Source: Pseudomonadota bacterium
GTDB taxonomy: Bacteria; Pseudomonadota; Gammaproteobacteria; Berkiellales; Berkiellaceae
Length of the DNA stretch: 64,000 nucleotides
Direction: 5' to 3'
NCBI GenBank assembly: GCA_018242045.1
Contig: JAFECR010000030.1
Coordinates: 1-64,000 of the forward strand
Shown one piece after another: positions 56,415-64,000 of this stretch. Position numbers and translations under genes: made by a program. Every line of letters starts with the position of its first letter. Within the stretch, counting starts at the first letter, position 1. The notes under the pieces were generated by a model. That model was not told the origin of the DNA and did not search any database. It worked only from the letters and a program-made list of their open reading frames with translations.

Positions 56415-57995
56415 TTAGTGCTCTCTGGTCTGCTTAAATTCAAGCTCAGGCCATCTTTCCATCGTCATCATTAAATTTACATTTGTTGGGGCCAAGTAAG
56501 CAAGGTGTTCAGCACTATCTAAAGCTAAGTTCATACTGAGTTTGGTTTTGAAGTCCACCAACTTTTTAGAATCTTTGCTATATACCCATCTTGCTGTGAA
56601 AACCTTAACTTCATCATAACGGCACTCAACGTTGTATTCATATTGCAAACGATAAGCAACCACATCAAACTGCAACACACCCACAGCGCCAACAATTATC
56701 GTATTGGAATCTAGAGGCCGAAATATTTGCGTTGCACCTTCCTCAGAAAGCTGAATAAGCCCCTTTTGCAAGGCTTTCATTTTTAATGGATCTTTTGGTC
56801 TGACAGCCTTAAATAATTCTGGCGCAAAATTAGGGATCCCCATAAATTTAAGATCTTCACCTTGGCTAAACGTATCGCCGATTTGGATAGTGCCATAATT
56901 ATGTAGCCCTATAATGTCACCTGGCCACGCCGCTTCAACATGATCTCGTTCGCCTGCCATAAAAGTCAGTGCATTTGAGATCTGAATATCTCTATCTAAA
57001 CGCACATGACGCATCTTCATGCCTTTTTGATAATTCCCAGAACAAACTCGCAAAAAAGCAATCCTATCGCGATGCGCCGGATCCATGTTGGCTTGAATTT
57101 TGAAAACAAAGCCAGTGAAAGGTTTTTCCGTTGGCAAAACTTCTCTTTTATCGGCTTTTCTACTCTTAGGTGCAGGCGCATAATCCACTAAGGCGTTGAG
57201 AATTTCATTCACGCCAAAGTTATTTAAGGCTGAGCCGAAATAAACTGGGGTTAATTTTCCTTCTAGAAAAGCAGTTTTATCAAATGTATGACTTGCGCCG
57301 ATGATCAGATCTAATTGATCTCTAAATTCATTAATGATATTGCCACACTTTTCATCAAGCACAGGATTAGTGATACCTTTGACCACTTCAGGGGTTTGAA
57401 TCACCGCGCCCTTGCCTGGTTCAAAAAGATAGACGCAATCTTGAATGAGGTTGTAAACCCCTTTAAATAATTTACCCATCCCAATAGGCCAAGTAATGGG
57501 TGCGCAGCGAATGTTGAGTACCTTTTCTATTTCATCGAGCAACTCGATAGGATCACGGCTATCTCTATCTAACTTATTAATAAAGGTGATGATTGGCGTA
57601 TCACGTAAGCGACATACTTCCATCAACTTAATGGTTCTAGACTCAACCCCTTTCACAGCATCAATAACCATTAAGGCCGAATCCACCGCAGTTAAGGTAC
57701 GATAGGTGTCTTCAGAAAAATCTTCATGGCCTGGTGTATCAAGCAAATTGATAATTGCCTCACGATGGGGAAACTGCATCACCGAGGTCGTCACCGATAT
57801 CCCACGCTGCTGCTCAAGTGCCATCCAATCTGAAGTGGCATGTCGTTGTGCTTTACGCCCTTTTACCGTGCCAGCCAGCTTAATGGCACCTCCAAACAAT
57901 AACAATTTCTCGGTTAAAGTGGTTTTCCCAGCATCAGGATGTGAAATGATAGCGAACGTCCGACGTCGAGCTATCTCATTTTCTAAGCTAGACAT
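56415..57995 (-). CDS. prfC: Peptide chain release factor 3
   Basis: GTPase that recycles RF1/RF2 from the ribosome after peptide release. G motifs: [17 protein letters not shown] and NKLD. 526 aa matches the family. First gene of an operon with the PF10118 and IcmL-like genes, and divergent from the DASS transporter. Confidence 0.97.
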   Translation of the reverse strand: MSSLENEIARRRTFAIISHPDAGKTTLTEKLLLFGGAIKLAGTVKGRKAQRHATSDWMALEQQRGISVTTSVMQFPHREAIINLLDTPGHEDFSEDTYRTLTAVDSALMVIDAVKGVESRTIKLMEVCRLRDTPIITFINKLDRDSRDPIELLDEIEKVLNIRCAPITWPIGMGKLFKGVYNLIQDCVYLFEPGKGAVIQTPEVVKGITNPVLDEKCGNIINEFRDQLDLIIGASHTFDKTAFLEGKLTPVYFGSALNNFGVNEILNALVDYAPAPKSRKADKREVLPTEKPFTGFVFKIQANMDPAHRDRIAFLRVCSGNYQKGMKMRHVRLDRDIQISNALTFMAGERDHVEAAWPGDIIGLHNYGTIQIGDTFSQGEDLKFMGIPNFAPELFKAVRPKDPLKMKALQKGLIQLSEEGATQIFRPLDSNTIIVGAVGVLQFDVVAYRLQYEYNVECRYDEVKVFTARWVYSKDSKKLVDFKTKLSMNLALDSAEHLAYLAPTNVNLMMTMERWPELEFKQTREH

Positions 57996-58099
57996 CTACC
58001 CCTCTTTTTTAATACCGTGGTTAATATGTTGATATATCGCAGTGGCATTACTATCATATTGCTCCATATCTAGCAAACTACTTTGCGACTGGAGTACCT

Positions 58100-59560
58100 A
58101 TGACACATGCCAATGAACATGCCAACAAACCACCTGAACATAGTTTACAACTTATCCCACTCTTCATTTGTATTGGTATTGGTCTGGCAGGTTGGTTTTG
58201 TCCTGCCCCTGAAGGCATGACTTTACCCGGATGGCACCTTCTCACTATTTTTGTGGTGACCGTGCTTGCGCTAATCATTAAGCCCTTACCCATGGGCGCC
58301 GTGGCCATGATTGCTGTTGTTATTTGCGTGCTGACAAACACCCTCACCATGAAACAAGCTTTTGGGGGGTTTAGCAGTGATGTGGTTTGGTTAGTTGTTT
58401 TTGCCTTATTTATTGCTAAGGGATTTAATGTGACCGGGCTTGATAAGCGGATCGCTTATTTTTTTACCGCTTTGCTTGGTAAAAAAACGTTGGGCTTGAG
58501 TTATGGCTTGATGGTAACAGATTTAATCCTTGCCCCAGCCTTACCCAGCGTCACAGGCAGATCGGCAGGAATTGTTTATCCCATTTTACAAGGGATAGCG
58601 ACCTCTTATAAAAGTTTTCCACACTCAGATTCTGCTAAAAAAATTGGCGCATTTTTAACAGTGACCGCTTTTCAAGTGACAGTTATCACCTCAACCATGT
58701 TCATGACCGCCATGGCTGCCAACCCTATTTTGCAAAAATTGACCAAAGATGCCAATCTGCCCTTATCTTGGGCAGACTGGGCTTTAGCGAGCATGGTACC
58801 AGGCATTGTCAGCTTAATTATTATTCCTTGGTTTATTTATTTAATCTATCCTCCCGAAATCAAAGAAACACCCAATGCACAATCCATTGCCTTAACCGCT
58901 CTCAAAAATCTAGGCAAAATGAGTAAAGCAGAATGGATAATGTCCCTAACCGTCATCACGTTATTGGTACTGTGGATTTTTGGCAAACAAGAAATCTTAG
59001 GTATTCAATTTAACATTGATGTCGCTATTGCTGCGCTGGTCGGACTATGCATATTATTAGTGACGGGTGTCTTAGAATGGAAATCCCTGTTGCGTATTCA
59101 TGATGCCTGGGAAACTTTTGTCTGGTTTTGCGTGCTTATTATGCTTGCCGGCTTTTTAAAAGATTACGGCGTGCTTGATTGGTTTACCAACAATATTCAA
59201 GGCCATTTTGCGCATCTTCATTGGACATACGCCTTTCCCTTATTGGCGCTTATTTACTTTTATTCACATTACTTTTTTGCCAGCTCCACTGCCCATGTGA
59301 CATCCATGTATCCTGCGTTTCTTGGGTTGTCGCTTGCTCTTGGCACGCCCCCTATGCTTGCTGTTTTTATCTTGATTTTCTTTAGCAATCTTTTTGGCGG
59401 GTTAACTCACTATAGTTTAGCACCAGCACCTTTGTTATATGGTGTGGGCTATGTTGATCTTAAAAGTTGGTGGAAAATTGGCTTCCTCGCAAGCGTCATT
59501 AATATCTTGATTTGGTCAACCTTAGGTGTTGTTTGGTGGAAATTCTTAGGGTTTTGGTAA
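58100..59560 (+). CDS. DASS-family dicarboxylate/anion transporter
   Basis: 486 aa with about 12 membrane helices. Family signatures are FALFIAKGFNVTGLDKRIAY near residue 110 and the SNT-like motif APALPSVTGRSAGIVYP (near 152), close to the 2-oxoglutarate/malate translocator (CitT/SodiT) branch. GGAG is placed correctly before the ATG. The likely cargo is a di- or tricarboxylate taken up with sodium or exchanged, a common carbon source for intracellular bacteria. Confidence 0.9.
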   Translation: MTHANEHANKPPEHSLQLIPLFICIGIGLAGWFCPAPEGMTLPGWHLLTIFVVTVLALIIKPLPMGAVAMIAVVICVLTNTLTMKQAFGGFSSDVVWLVVFALFIAKGFNVTGLDKRIAYFFTALLGKKTLGLSYGLMVTDLILAPALPSVTGRSAGIVYPILQGIATSYKSFPHSDSAKKIGAFLTVTAFQVTVITSTMFMTAMAANPILQKLTKDANLPLSWADWALASMVPGIVSLIIIPWFIYLIYPPEIKETPNAQSIALTALKNLGKMSKAEWIMSLTVITLLVLWIFGKQEILGIQFNIDVAIAALVGLCILLVTGVLEWKSLLRIHDAWETFVWFCVLIMLAGFLKDYGVLDWFTNNIQGHFAHLHWTYAFPLLALIYFYSHYFFASSTAHVTSMYPAFLGLSLALGTPPMLAVFILIFFSNLFGGLTHYSLAPAPLLYGVGYVDLKSWWKIGFLASVINILIWSTLGVVWWKFLGFW

Positions 59561-59646
59561 GGAAAAATAAGGATGATTCTGGTTAATACAGTTAATTTGC
59601 GCTAGTATGTCAAAGGTTTTAACCTATTGGGACAATTTAAGAGGGC

Positions 59647-60222
59647 ATGATGGCAAATCTAAACTTACAACTGGCGGATGATGTGTATTCCGAACTTGCA
59701 GCAATAGCCGAGCAACTTAAAATAAGTCCTGAGGAATGCCTTGAACTTGCGCTTCATCACTTTATACAAACCGATACCGTGGAAAATGCTATTGAAGGTA
59801 TGGCTCGTTTAGATGATGGTCAACAACTTGTTGATTTTCCCGAACTCAAAGAAGAATTGGGTATTGAAATTCTATTTCATCCCGAAGCAATGGATGAATT
59901 AGAATCTGTAACAGAAGAAGATCAAATCGACATCTTGGAACGATTAATCAATCGGATCTCTGCTCAAGATGATGAATTGGAAGCCACTTTAGATGTTGTC
60001 ATTAAAGAACAAGGTGATAACCAGTTCGTTGTTTCAGGTTTTGACTTTGGAGATATCGTCTATCAATTAGGCAAAAATGTAATCATCTATCATATCGCAC
60101 TCATTGAAGAAGATGATGAGGACGAAGACGAAGGCGATGAAAACGATGATGAATTTGAAGAAGACGATGAATTTGAAGAAGATGAAACTGTCTCCAATCC
60201 TGCCAACACAAGAAGCAATTAA
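59647..60222 (+). CDS. Fused ribbon-helix-helix / RelE-like protein with acidic tail
   Basis: 191 aa. Residues 1-40 look like a ribbon-helix-helix antitoxin (LNLQLADDVYSELAAIAEQL then KISPEECLELALHHFI). Residues about 75-155 follow the RelE/ParE toxin pattern (EILFHPEAMDELESVTEEDQ, then VVSGFDFGDIVYQLGKNVII) but lack the basic catalytic residues. The last 40 residues are almost all Asp and Glu. GAGGG precedes the ATG. The reading as an antitoxin-toxin fusion that has lost RNase activity is inference; a plain acidic housekeeping protein is the alternative. Confidence 0.6.
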   Translation: MMANLNLQLADDVYSELAAIAEQLKISPEECLELALHHFIQTDTVENAIEGMARLDDGQQLVDFPELKEELGIEILFHPEAMDELESVTEEDQIDILERLINRISAQDDELEATLDVVIKEQGDNQFVVSGFDFGDIVYQLGKNVIIYHIALIEEDDEDEDEGDENDDEFEEDDEFEEDETVSNPANTRSN

Positions 60223-60310
60223 TGCGCTAAAAAGGGGAGTATTAGATAAAGTGTGTCAGTTCTGATAGATTATTAACTTAAATCTAAAGGAATTGACCAT
60301 CGCTACGTCC

Positions 60311-60342
60311 CGCGCAAGGCTGCCATCGCAGCCGCATGCGCG
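60311..60342. repeat. GC-rich hairpin in intergenic gap
   Basis: CGCGC-AA-GGCTGC-CATC-GCAGCC-GCAT-GCGCG forms a nested stem in otherwise AT-rich DNA. It lies 89 bp past the RHH/RelE-like gene and may be a terminator-like or dispersed repeat element. No second copy was found in the window. Confidence 0.45.
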
Positions 60343-60376
60343 TGAACCACAACAAAAAGTTATTTATTGATACGTA

Positions 60377-60784
60377 TTAAAAACAAAAATCTAAGGTTTG
60401 TGTCTCAATAACCCCCTGGCTAATTGGTCGAGTATATTCTGACTTTCCTACGAGAATAGTTAAATTAATCAATGGATGATAAATGCATTCATCATGAGTA
60501 TGTCCGCACAAAACTAATATTTCTATAGATGAATATTCATTTGCAAATTGTAATAATATATCACCTGTTGCTTTAGAACTAAAAAATGGTAAAAAGTCAT
60601 CACTACTAATTTTACCTTGATGCATTGCTGTTTCGCGAAAAAGTGGAACATGAGTTACAATAATAATTTTATGCGGTCCTTCTTGTGCAGCTTTCTTCAA
60701 AATTGAGTATGATGAAAATTGTACAAGAAATATTTTATTTTCACTATATATTTTAAAATATTTGTTAATTTTTATAGACGAACG
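60377..60784 (-). pseudogene. Calcineurin-like metallophosphoesterase, C-terminal fragment
   Basis: The frame encodes HKIIIVTHVPLF and VLCGHTHDE, the last two metal-binding motifs of the family. The N-terminal motifs (DxH, GD, GNHD) are absent, so the enzyme cannot be active. The open frame runs back to 60784 without an ATG, directly after the in-frame stop of the antitoxin gene; a TTG at 60700 is the only start in reach. The missing half has most likely been lost when the toxin-antitoxin module arrived. Confidence 0.75.
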
Positions 60785-61099
60785 TTATTCTTCTGATTTT
60801 CTTAATGCAGATTCGACAGTTTTAGGGCTATGCGCAATCACACATAGGTAGGCACGCGCTGCACCTTCAGGCTGACGCACTCCCTGCTCCCATTTTTCAA
60901 GCGTTCTAAGTGCAAATCCATAACAATCAGCAAACTCGCCACGAGTCATGTGCAGCTTTTCGCGTATTGCCCTTACATCGACATGCTTAGGCACATAAAC
61001 CTTATGTGTTTTTGCACTACGCTTGTTTCCTTTTGCATATTCAAGCGCTTCAGTTGCCCCTTGCAATATACTTTCACCAATTTTACTCATAAACTTCAT
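60785..61099 (-). CDS. HTH antitoxin (HigA/NadS-like)
   Basis: 104 aa with an Xre-type HTH in the C-terminal half (IREKLHMTRGEFADCYGFAL then RTLEKWEQGVRQPEGAARAY). It should neutralise the toxin encoded just upstream and bind the operator at 61459-61496. It overlaps the toxin gene by 4 bp. Order toxin-then-antitoxin is that of higBA. Confidence 0.9.
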   Translation of the reverse strand: MKFMSKIGESILQGATEALEYAKGNKRSAKTHKVYVPKHVDVRAIREKLHMTRGEFADCYGFALRTLEKWEQGVRQPEGAARAYLCVIAHSPKTVESALRKSEE

Positions 61100-61437
61100 T
61101 CACTCTCATACGTTTCAACTATCATCTTTGTAATCTTATATAATGCTTTCTTTTCTTGTGCACTTAAATTATCTTTTTGATTTTTAGCATATGCTGTAAA
61201 TAAAAAAATAGGGAATGATTCGTTGTAGTAATAATAAATAATCCTAGCTCCACCTCGTTTTCCTTTATGCAAATCATTAGCCCATCTTATTTTACGTGTT
61301 CCACCTGTCCCTGGAATTAAATCGCCAGCCAATGGATTTTTAGCAATAAAACTTATGAAATTTTGTTTCAATTGCTCATCCATGCATTCACTAGCCCGTT
61401 TAACAAACTCCTGGGTTTCTACTACAACCCGAAACAT
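61096..61437 (-). CDS. RelE/HigB-like toxin
   Basis: 113 aa, starting MFRVVVETQEFVKRA; an upstream in-frame start at 61488 would put the operator inside the gene and is rejected. The family pattern is clear: AKNPLAGDLIPGTGGTRKIR, GKRGGARIIYYYYNESFPIF and LFTAYAKNQKDNLSAQEKKA. The toxin class cleaves mRNA on the ribosome. Together with the gene behind it, it forms a HigBA-type module. Confidence 0.92.
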   Translation of the reverse strand: MFRVVVETQEFVKRASECMDEQLKQNFISFIAKNPLAGDLIPGTGGTRKIRWANDLHKGKRGGARIIYYYYNESFPIFLFTAYAKNQKDNLSAQEKKALYKITKMIVETYESE

Positions 61438-61458
61438 TATTCTATTATCCTTATTTAT

Positions 61459-61496
61459 ATACCCCAATGGGGTAGAAGTCAACCCCATTGGGGTAT
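61459..61496. promoter_or_regulatory. Paired palindromic operators of the toxin-antitoxin module
   Basis: ATACCCCAATGGGGTA (61459-61474) and its mirror AACCCCATTGGGGTAT (61481-61496) face each other across 6 bp, so the whole 38 bp is an inverted repeat. It lies 22 bp upstream of the toxin ATG and fits a site bound by two antitoxin dimers. Confidence 0.8.
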
Positions 61497-61756
61497 TAAA
61501 GCGTGCAACTCCTTCCTATTCTGATTTTAATTTTGGGTATAACCACGGTATAACTAACCTGTTCGGATTTCACTGAATTCTATGGGAGGCAAAAAGGAAA
61601 GGCAAATTCATAAATGCATAATTTTAAAGGGATTTTTGGACACTATTAGACTTTCTTAGAATGATAATTTATCGCCTCTATTTTTAAAAATTATACGTCT
61701 CTGTTTTTGCAATACGACCCGCTACTATTTCTAATGTCAAAATTTCACTCTGTCCC

Positions 61757-61945
61757 TCATATTATCTGCTTAATCTTTCTCCACACCATCCCATGCAAAT
61801 TGTTCGCATACCCCGCAACAAATGCTGAAATCGCACAAGCAATTATTTTATCCCTATATGCCATGGTTGGCATGATAGATTCACAAAACACCCATGCGCT
61901 CACCCAGGCAAAGAGAATTAATTGCATCAGATTTATAAAATTCAT
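61757..61945 (-). CDS. Small membrane protein, possible bacteriocin immunity protein
   Basis: 62 aa with AGGGAGAG six to seven bases before the ATG. Two hydrophobic stretches (LMQLILFAWVSAWVFCES and IIACAISAFVAGYANNLHGM) suggest two membrane helices, and the tail is basic. It follows the bacteriocin-like gene on the same strand with 86 bp between. Immunity proteins of class II bacteriocins are often small membrane proteins next to the precursor, so that role is suggested by position and size only. Confidence 0.55.
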   Translation of the reverse strand: MNFINLMQLILFAWVSAWVFCESIMPTMAYRDKIIACAISAFVAGYANNLHGMVWRKIKQII

Positions 61946-61982
61946 GATAAACTCTCCCTATTAAATCCTAATAATAAATTAT

Positions 61983-62009
61983 ACCCCTTTCAAAAAACTT
62001 GAAAGGGGT
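61983..62009. terminator. Hairpin between bacteriocin-like and membrane-protein genes
   Basis: ACCCCTTTCAA and TTGAAAGGGGT form a perfect 11-bp stem with a 5-nt loop. It follows the bacteriocin-like gene by 22 bp on its strand but has only a weak T tract, so it may attenuate rather than end transcription or stabilise the precursor mRNA. Confidence 0.5.
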
Positions 62010-62031
62010 TGCAACTTATTCGCACAATAAA

Positions 62032-62217
62032 TTATTTATTAATTAAATCCGCAAGATTATCTATCCCTTGTGCCATCACTAACCCAGACGCCGCAATACC
62101 TAATCCCACTGGACCACCCGTTACGATGCCCACCACTAAGGTTGATATGATTGAACCAAAATTGAATTTACCACCACTCACTTGCTCTATTTCAGCATTT
62201 ATTAATATTCTTGTCAT
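62032..62217 (-). CDS. Class II bacteriocin/microcin-like precursor with double-glycine leader
   Basis: 61 aa from ATG 62217, which has AAGGAGG five bases upstream. The first 16 residues MTRILINAEIEQVSGG fit the double-glycine leader consensus (hydrophobic x3 EL/EI xx VSGG). The 45-residue core is rich in Gly and small residues (TLVVGIVTGGPVGLGIAASG), a membrane-active profile. Double-glycine leaders are cut by C39-peptidase ABC exporters; none is in this window. A 120-bp in-frame extension upstream has no ribosome binding site and is rejected. Confidence 0.7.
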   Translation of the reverse strand: MTRILINAEIEQVSGGKFNFGSIISTLVVGIVTGGPVGLGIAASGLVMAQGIDNLADLINK

Positions 62218-62391
62218 AAAAACCTCCTTTTTTTTTAAAATCACACTTAAATCGATATCGCACATCACATAATCACAAAGTGTATGTATGATAATGGTAT
62301 AAGGTTTGGCGGTGAGAAGGCTTAGCTTTTCTGGCATTTCACTGGTGATGCCCCCTTGTACTAAACGCGCTTGTTGAAAATTTCAGTTAAC

Positions 62392-62421
62392 ATTATATTT
62401 CCTTATTTAATTGGGTGGTAA
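62392..62421 (-). promoter_or_regulatory. Candidate promoter for the bacteriocin-like gene
   Basis: On the minus strand TTACCA (62421-62416) and a perfect TATAAT (62397-62392) stand 18 bp apart. Transcription from here gives a leader of about 165 nt before the precursor ATG. Confidence 0.4.
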
Positions 62422-62432
62422 ATTTATCCTTC

Positions 62433-62864
62433 TCAAGATAATAGATTTATCGTGAGGGGCTTTGAACGTTTCGGCCATATCGTTCCTGGGTTGCATTCAG
62501 GTCCTATAGGTCGAATAGGGATAAGCAACTTTAGATGGTGCACTTCAGTTTCTATCTCTCTGGTTAATTGACCATACTTAATAGGTAAAGTGTTACATTT
62601 TAAAAACCCCATTAGCATCAGGCGAAAAAGATTACGCAGAATAATTCGAGTGGACTTATTCAACATCAGTGAGATTTGTTCACAATTCCATGAACAAGAA
62701 AAAGGAACATCATTTGTGCTAGTGGTAGCGAGCCAGATCCATAAGGCTTTTTCCTCATCAGTAAGATAAGGATGATGAGATAATGCCTTCAGGTTAACGA
62801 ATTTGAGCGCGCAAGCGCATCTATTCGCCGCACAAATAATGGGCGAAGCAAGTTTGTTTTGCAT
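62433..62864 (-). CDS. Hypothetical helix-turn-helix-like protein
   Basis: 143 aa. Residues about 35-95 (YLTDEEKALWIWLATTSTND, FSCSWNCEQISLMLNKSTRI and ILRNLFRLMLMGFLKC) look like a winged-helix of the kind found in replication or mobile-element regulators. There is a C-terminal hydrophobic or Pro-rich tail. GGAA precedes the ATG at a long distance. It lies between the bacteriocin-like gene and the broken transposase. Function is unknown. Confidence 0.5.
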   Translation of the reverse strand: MQNKLASPIICAANRCACALKFVNLKALSHHPYLTDEEKALWIWLATTSTNDVPFSCSWNCEQISLMLNKSTRIILRNLFRLMLMGFLKCNTLPIKYGQLTREIETEVHHLKLLIPIRPIGPECNPGTIWPKRSKPLTINLLS

Positions 62865-62877
62865 AACTGCATTTCCA

Positions 62878-64000
62878 TTAATAGGTTAGATAATAAACCC
62901 AAATATGAAAAAAACGGGATTTTTTTGTTAAAAAACCGCTAGTTGATACATATGAAATTAAAGCCTTTTTTTCTATTAAAATATTAAGTTGAGGAATAAT
63001 ATTCTTTTTAGTTAACCTATCGTTCAGATAAGCCCAAAAAGTAATACCAAGACTTTTGCACGTTTTTTTCAGACTTTATGAAGTGGAATTTCAGGCCTTT
63101 CTAGTACTAATAGTAATTCTTTTTTATTCAGACGTAGACGCTTTAATACTTGGTTCATACATAAGTAATTTGATTTGTAAGCACAAAGTTCGTTAAAATC
63201 TATTTCTATTTTCTGTTTTAATAAATAATCTGGTGCCTTTTTGTATACCTTAAGTAGTTTGTAAATATTCCAAAATTTCTTTCTTATTTCATTAATTATT
63301 GATATTTGTTCTGGAGTATTTGGAATAAGCTCGATAATTTTTCGTTCTGCGTGAATCCAGCATAACGCGTGGTGAAAGATATTAAATTGACCCGCATCAT
63401 CACTTAAAATTGCAATGTCTGTTCGAAATCCATAATATAAAAGTCCTGCCAACATAGCTCCTTCAGTCAAAATTGATCGGTAACGCTCACTACGTATCTC
63501 TAATTTAGTTAAGTGTTCATTCCAAGATTCTCGGGTTTTAAAAATTTTCAAGCCATCTTTTATTTTATTGCTAACCTTTGGTGGAACGTGATATCTGTTC
63601 ATATATTCTAAACAATGGTTGTTAACAATATAAGATTCCCTTCCTTGATTTAATAAGGTCAAAAAATTAATTCTACTTTTACTCTCAGTACTTTCAAACC
63701 ATGCAAATAATTCATTGCCAATGTGAGTGCAGAAGCCATTTCTTCCATTATGTCTTGCGCCAGTATCATCCACTTGAATGTATTTTGAAATAGCTAATCC
63801 GGCAGACAAAATTCCCTTCTTCTCAGCATGAAATTGCTCTTTATTTTCAATTAAAATGCGGTTTAATTGTCCACTTGATATATCGATGTTCCATTCTTTT
63901 AATTGATCTAGCAGTAGAGGTTGCGTAACACCTTGATGATGATGCTGATGCAATATATAGGCTCGTAGGTCCGTTGAGAAATGATGCCCTTTTAATCCTT
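62878..64000 (-). pseudogene. IS66-like DDE transposase, broken, runs off the right edge
   Basis: The frame is open from the window edge (GLKGHHFSTDLRAYIL...) to a stop at 63069. A catalytic-core segment reads YIQVDDTGARHNG and a later helical block ends ERPEIPLHKV. In intact relatives PEIPLH continues into a NxSENDIR-type segment; here that part is missing and the frame stops. The lost C-terminus SLKKTCKSLGITFWAYLNDR is found 6 bp away in another frame (from 63075 down to a stop at 62878). An internal deletion plus frameshift has therefore killed the gene. No terminal inverted repeat was identified on the left. Confidence 0.75.

Noticed and set aside
58078-58350. 90-codon open frame opposite the DASS transporter
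   Set aside because: Antisense to a clear transporter start with a good ribosome binding site; composition is that of a mirrored membrane gene.
61707-61964. 85-codon open frame on the plus strand
   Set aside because: It is the shadow of the 62-aa minus-strand gene, which has a strong AGGGAGAG site; the plus-strand frame has none.
62218-62337. 40-codon in-frame extension upstream of the bacteriocin-like gene
   Set aside because: It would bury the double-glycine leader in mid-protein, and the perfect AAGGAGG lies before the inner ATG at 62217.
1-64000. CRISPR array or rRNA genes
   Set aside because: No regularly spaced direct repeats and no rRNA-like conserved blocks were seen; repeats found are dispersed singles or pairs.

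Overview
The window looks like a chromosomal segment of an AT-rich, host-associated gammaproteobacterium, most likely of the order Legionellales (Coxiella/Legionella/Berkiella-like). The clues are the gammaproteobacterial housekeeping order, an IcmL/DotI-domain protein of the type IVB (Dot/Icm) secretion family at 54829-55530, and several very large proteins with eukaryote-like modules (RhoGAP-like, ankyrin, leucine-rich repeat, transglutaminase-like). The order assignment is inference; no marker gene in the window settles it.

Backbone. Positions 46-9411 carry, on the minus strand, iscR-iscS-iscU-iscA-hscB-hscA-fdx-iscX, then ndk-rlmN-pilF. trmJ and suhB follow at 15191-16820, secF-secD-yajC at 28644-31845, tRNA-Leu at 32077, lptG-lptF at 33970-36139 and pepA-valS at 36302-40593. 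This is close to the order known from Pseudomonas-type genomes. The accessory genes sit at the joints of these blocks: a RhoGAP-like gene between ndk and iscX, a 4.8 kb lipid-gene island bracketed by 44-bp direct repeats between iscR and trmJ, an 11.5 kb single gene between suhB and secF, and a 12 kb set of large proteins after valS.

Accessory regions. (1) 9.5-14.7 kb: a broken small gene resembling NHLP/Os1348-type RiPP precursors, then a TetR regulator with a palindromic operator inside its own promoter, two exported proteins, a small membrane protein and a ynbAB-like phospholipid set (CDP-alcohol phosphatidyltransferase, CTP:phosphatidate cytidylyltransferase, acyltransferase). (2) 17.05-28.6 kb: a protein of about 3843 residues with a DUF3638-like P-loop/DEIH ATPase core and C-terminal ankyrin repeats. 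(3) 40.7-45.3 kb: two tandem paralogues of 737 and 748 residues whose promoters were duplicated too. (4) 45.4-52.8 kb: a two-gene operon, a 405-residue membrane protein followed by a 2042-residue paralogue with LRR, transglutaminase-like and two AAA+ modules. (5) 60.2-64 kb: mobile-type DNA with a cut-down metallophosphoesterase, a HigBA-like toxin-antitoxin pair, a double-glycine-leader bacteriocin-like gene with a possible immunity gene, and a decayed IS66-like transposase that runs off the right edge.

Between these lie lipid and metabolic genes (fatty acid desaturase, HSL-like hydrolase, PF10118 hydrolase, DASS transporter), prfC, and a fused ribbon-helix-helix/RelE-like protein. No CRISPR array or rRNA was seen. 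The effector roles suggested for the large proteins are inferences from domain content and context, not demonstrated.
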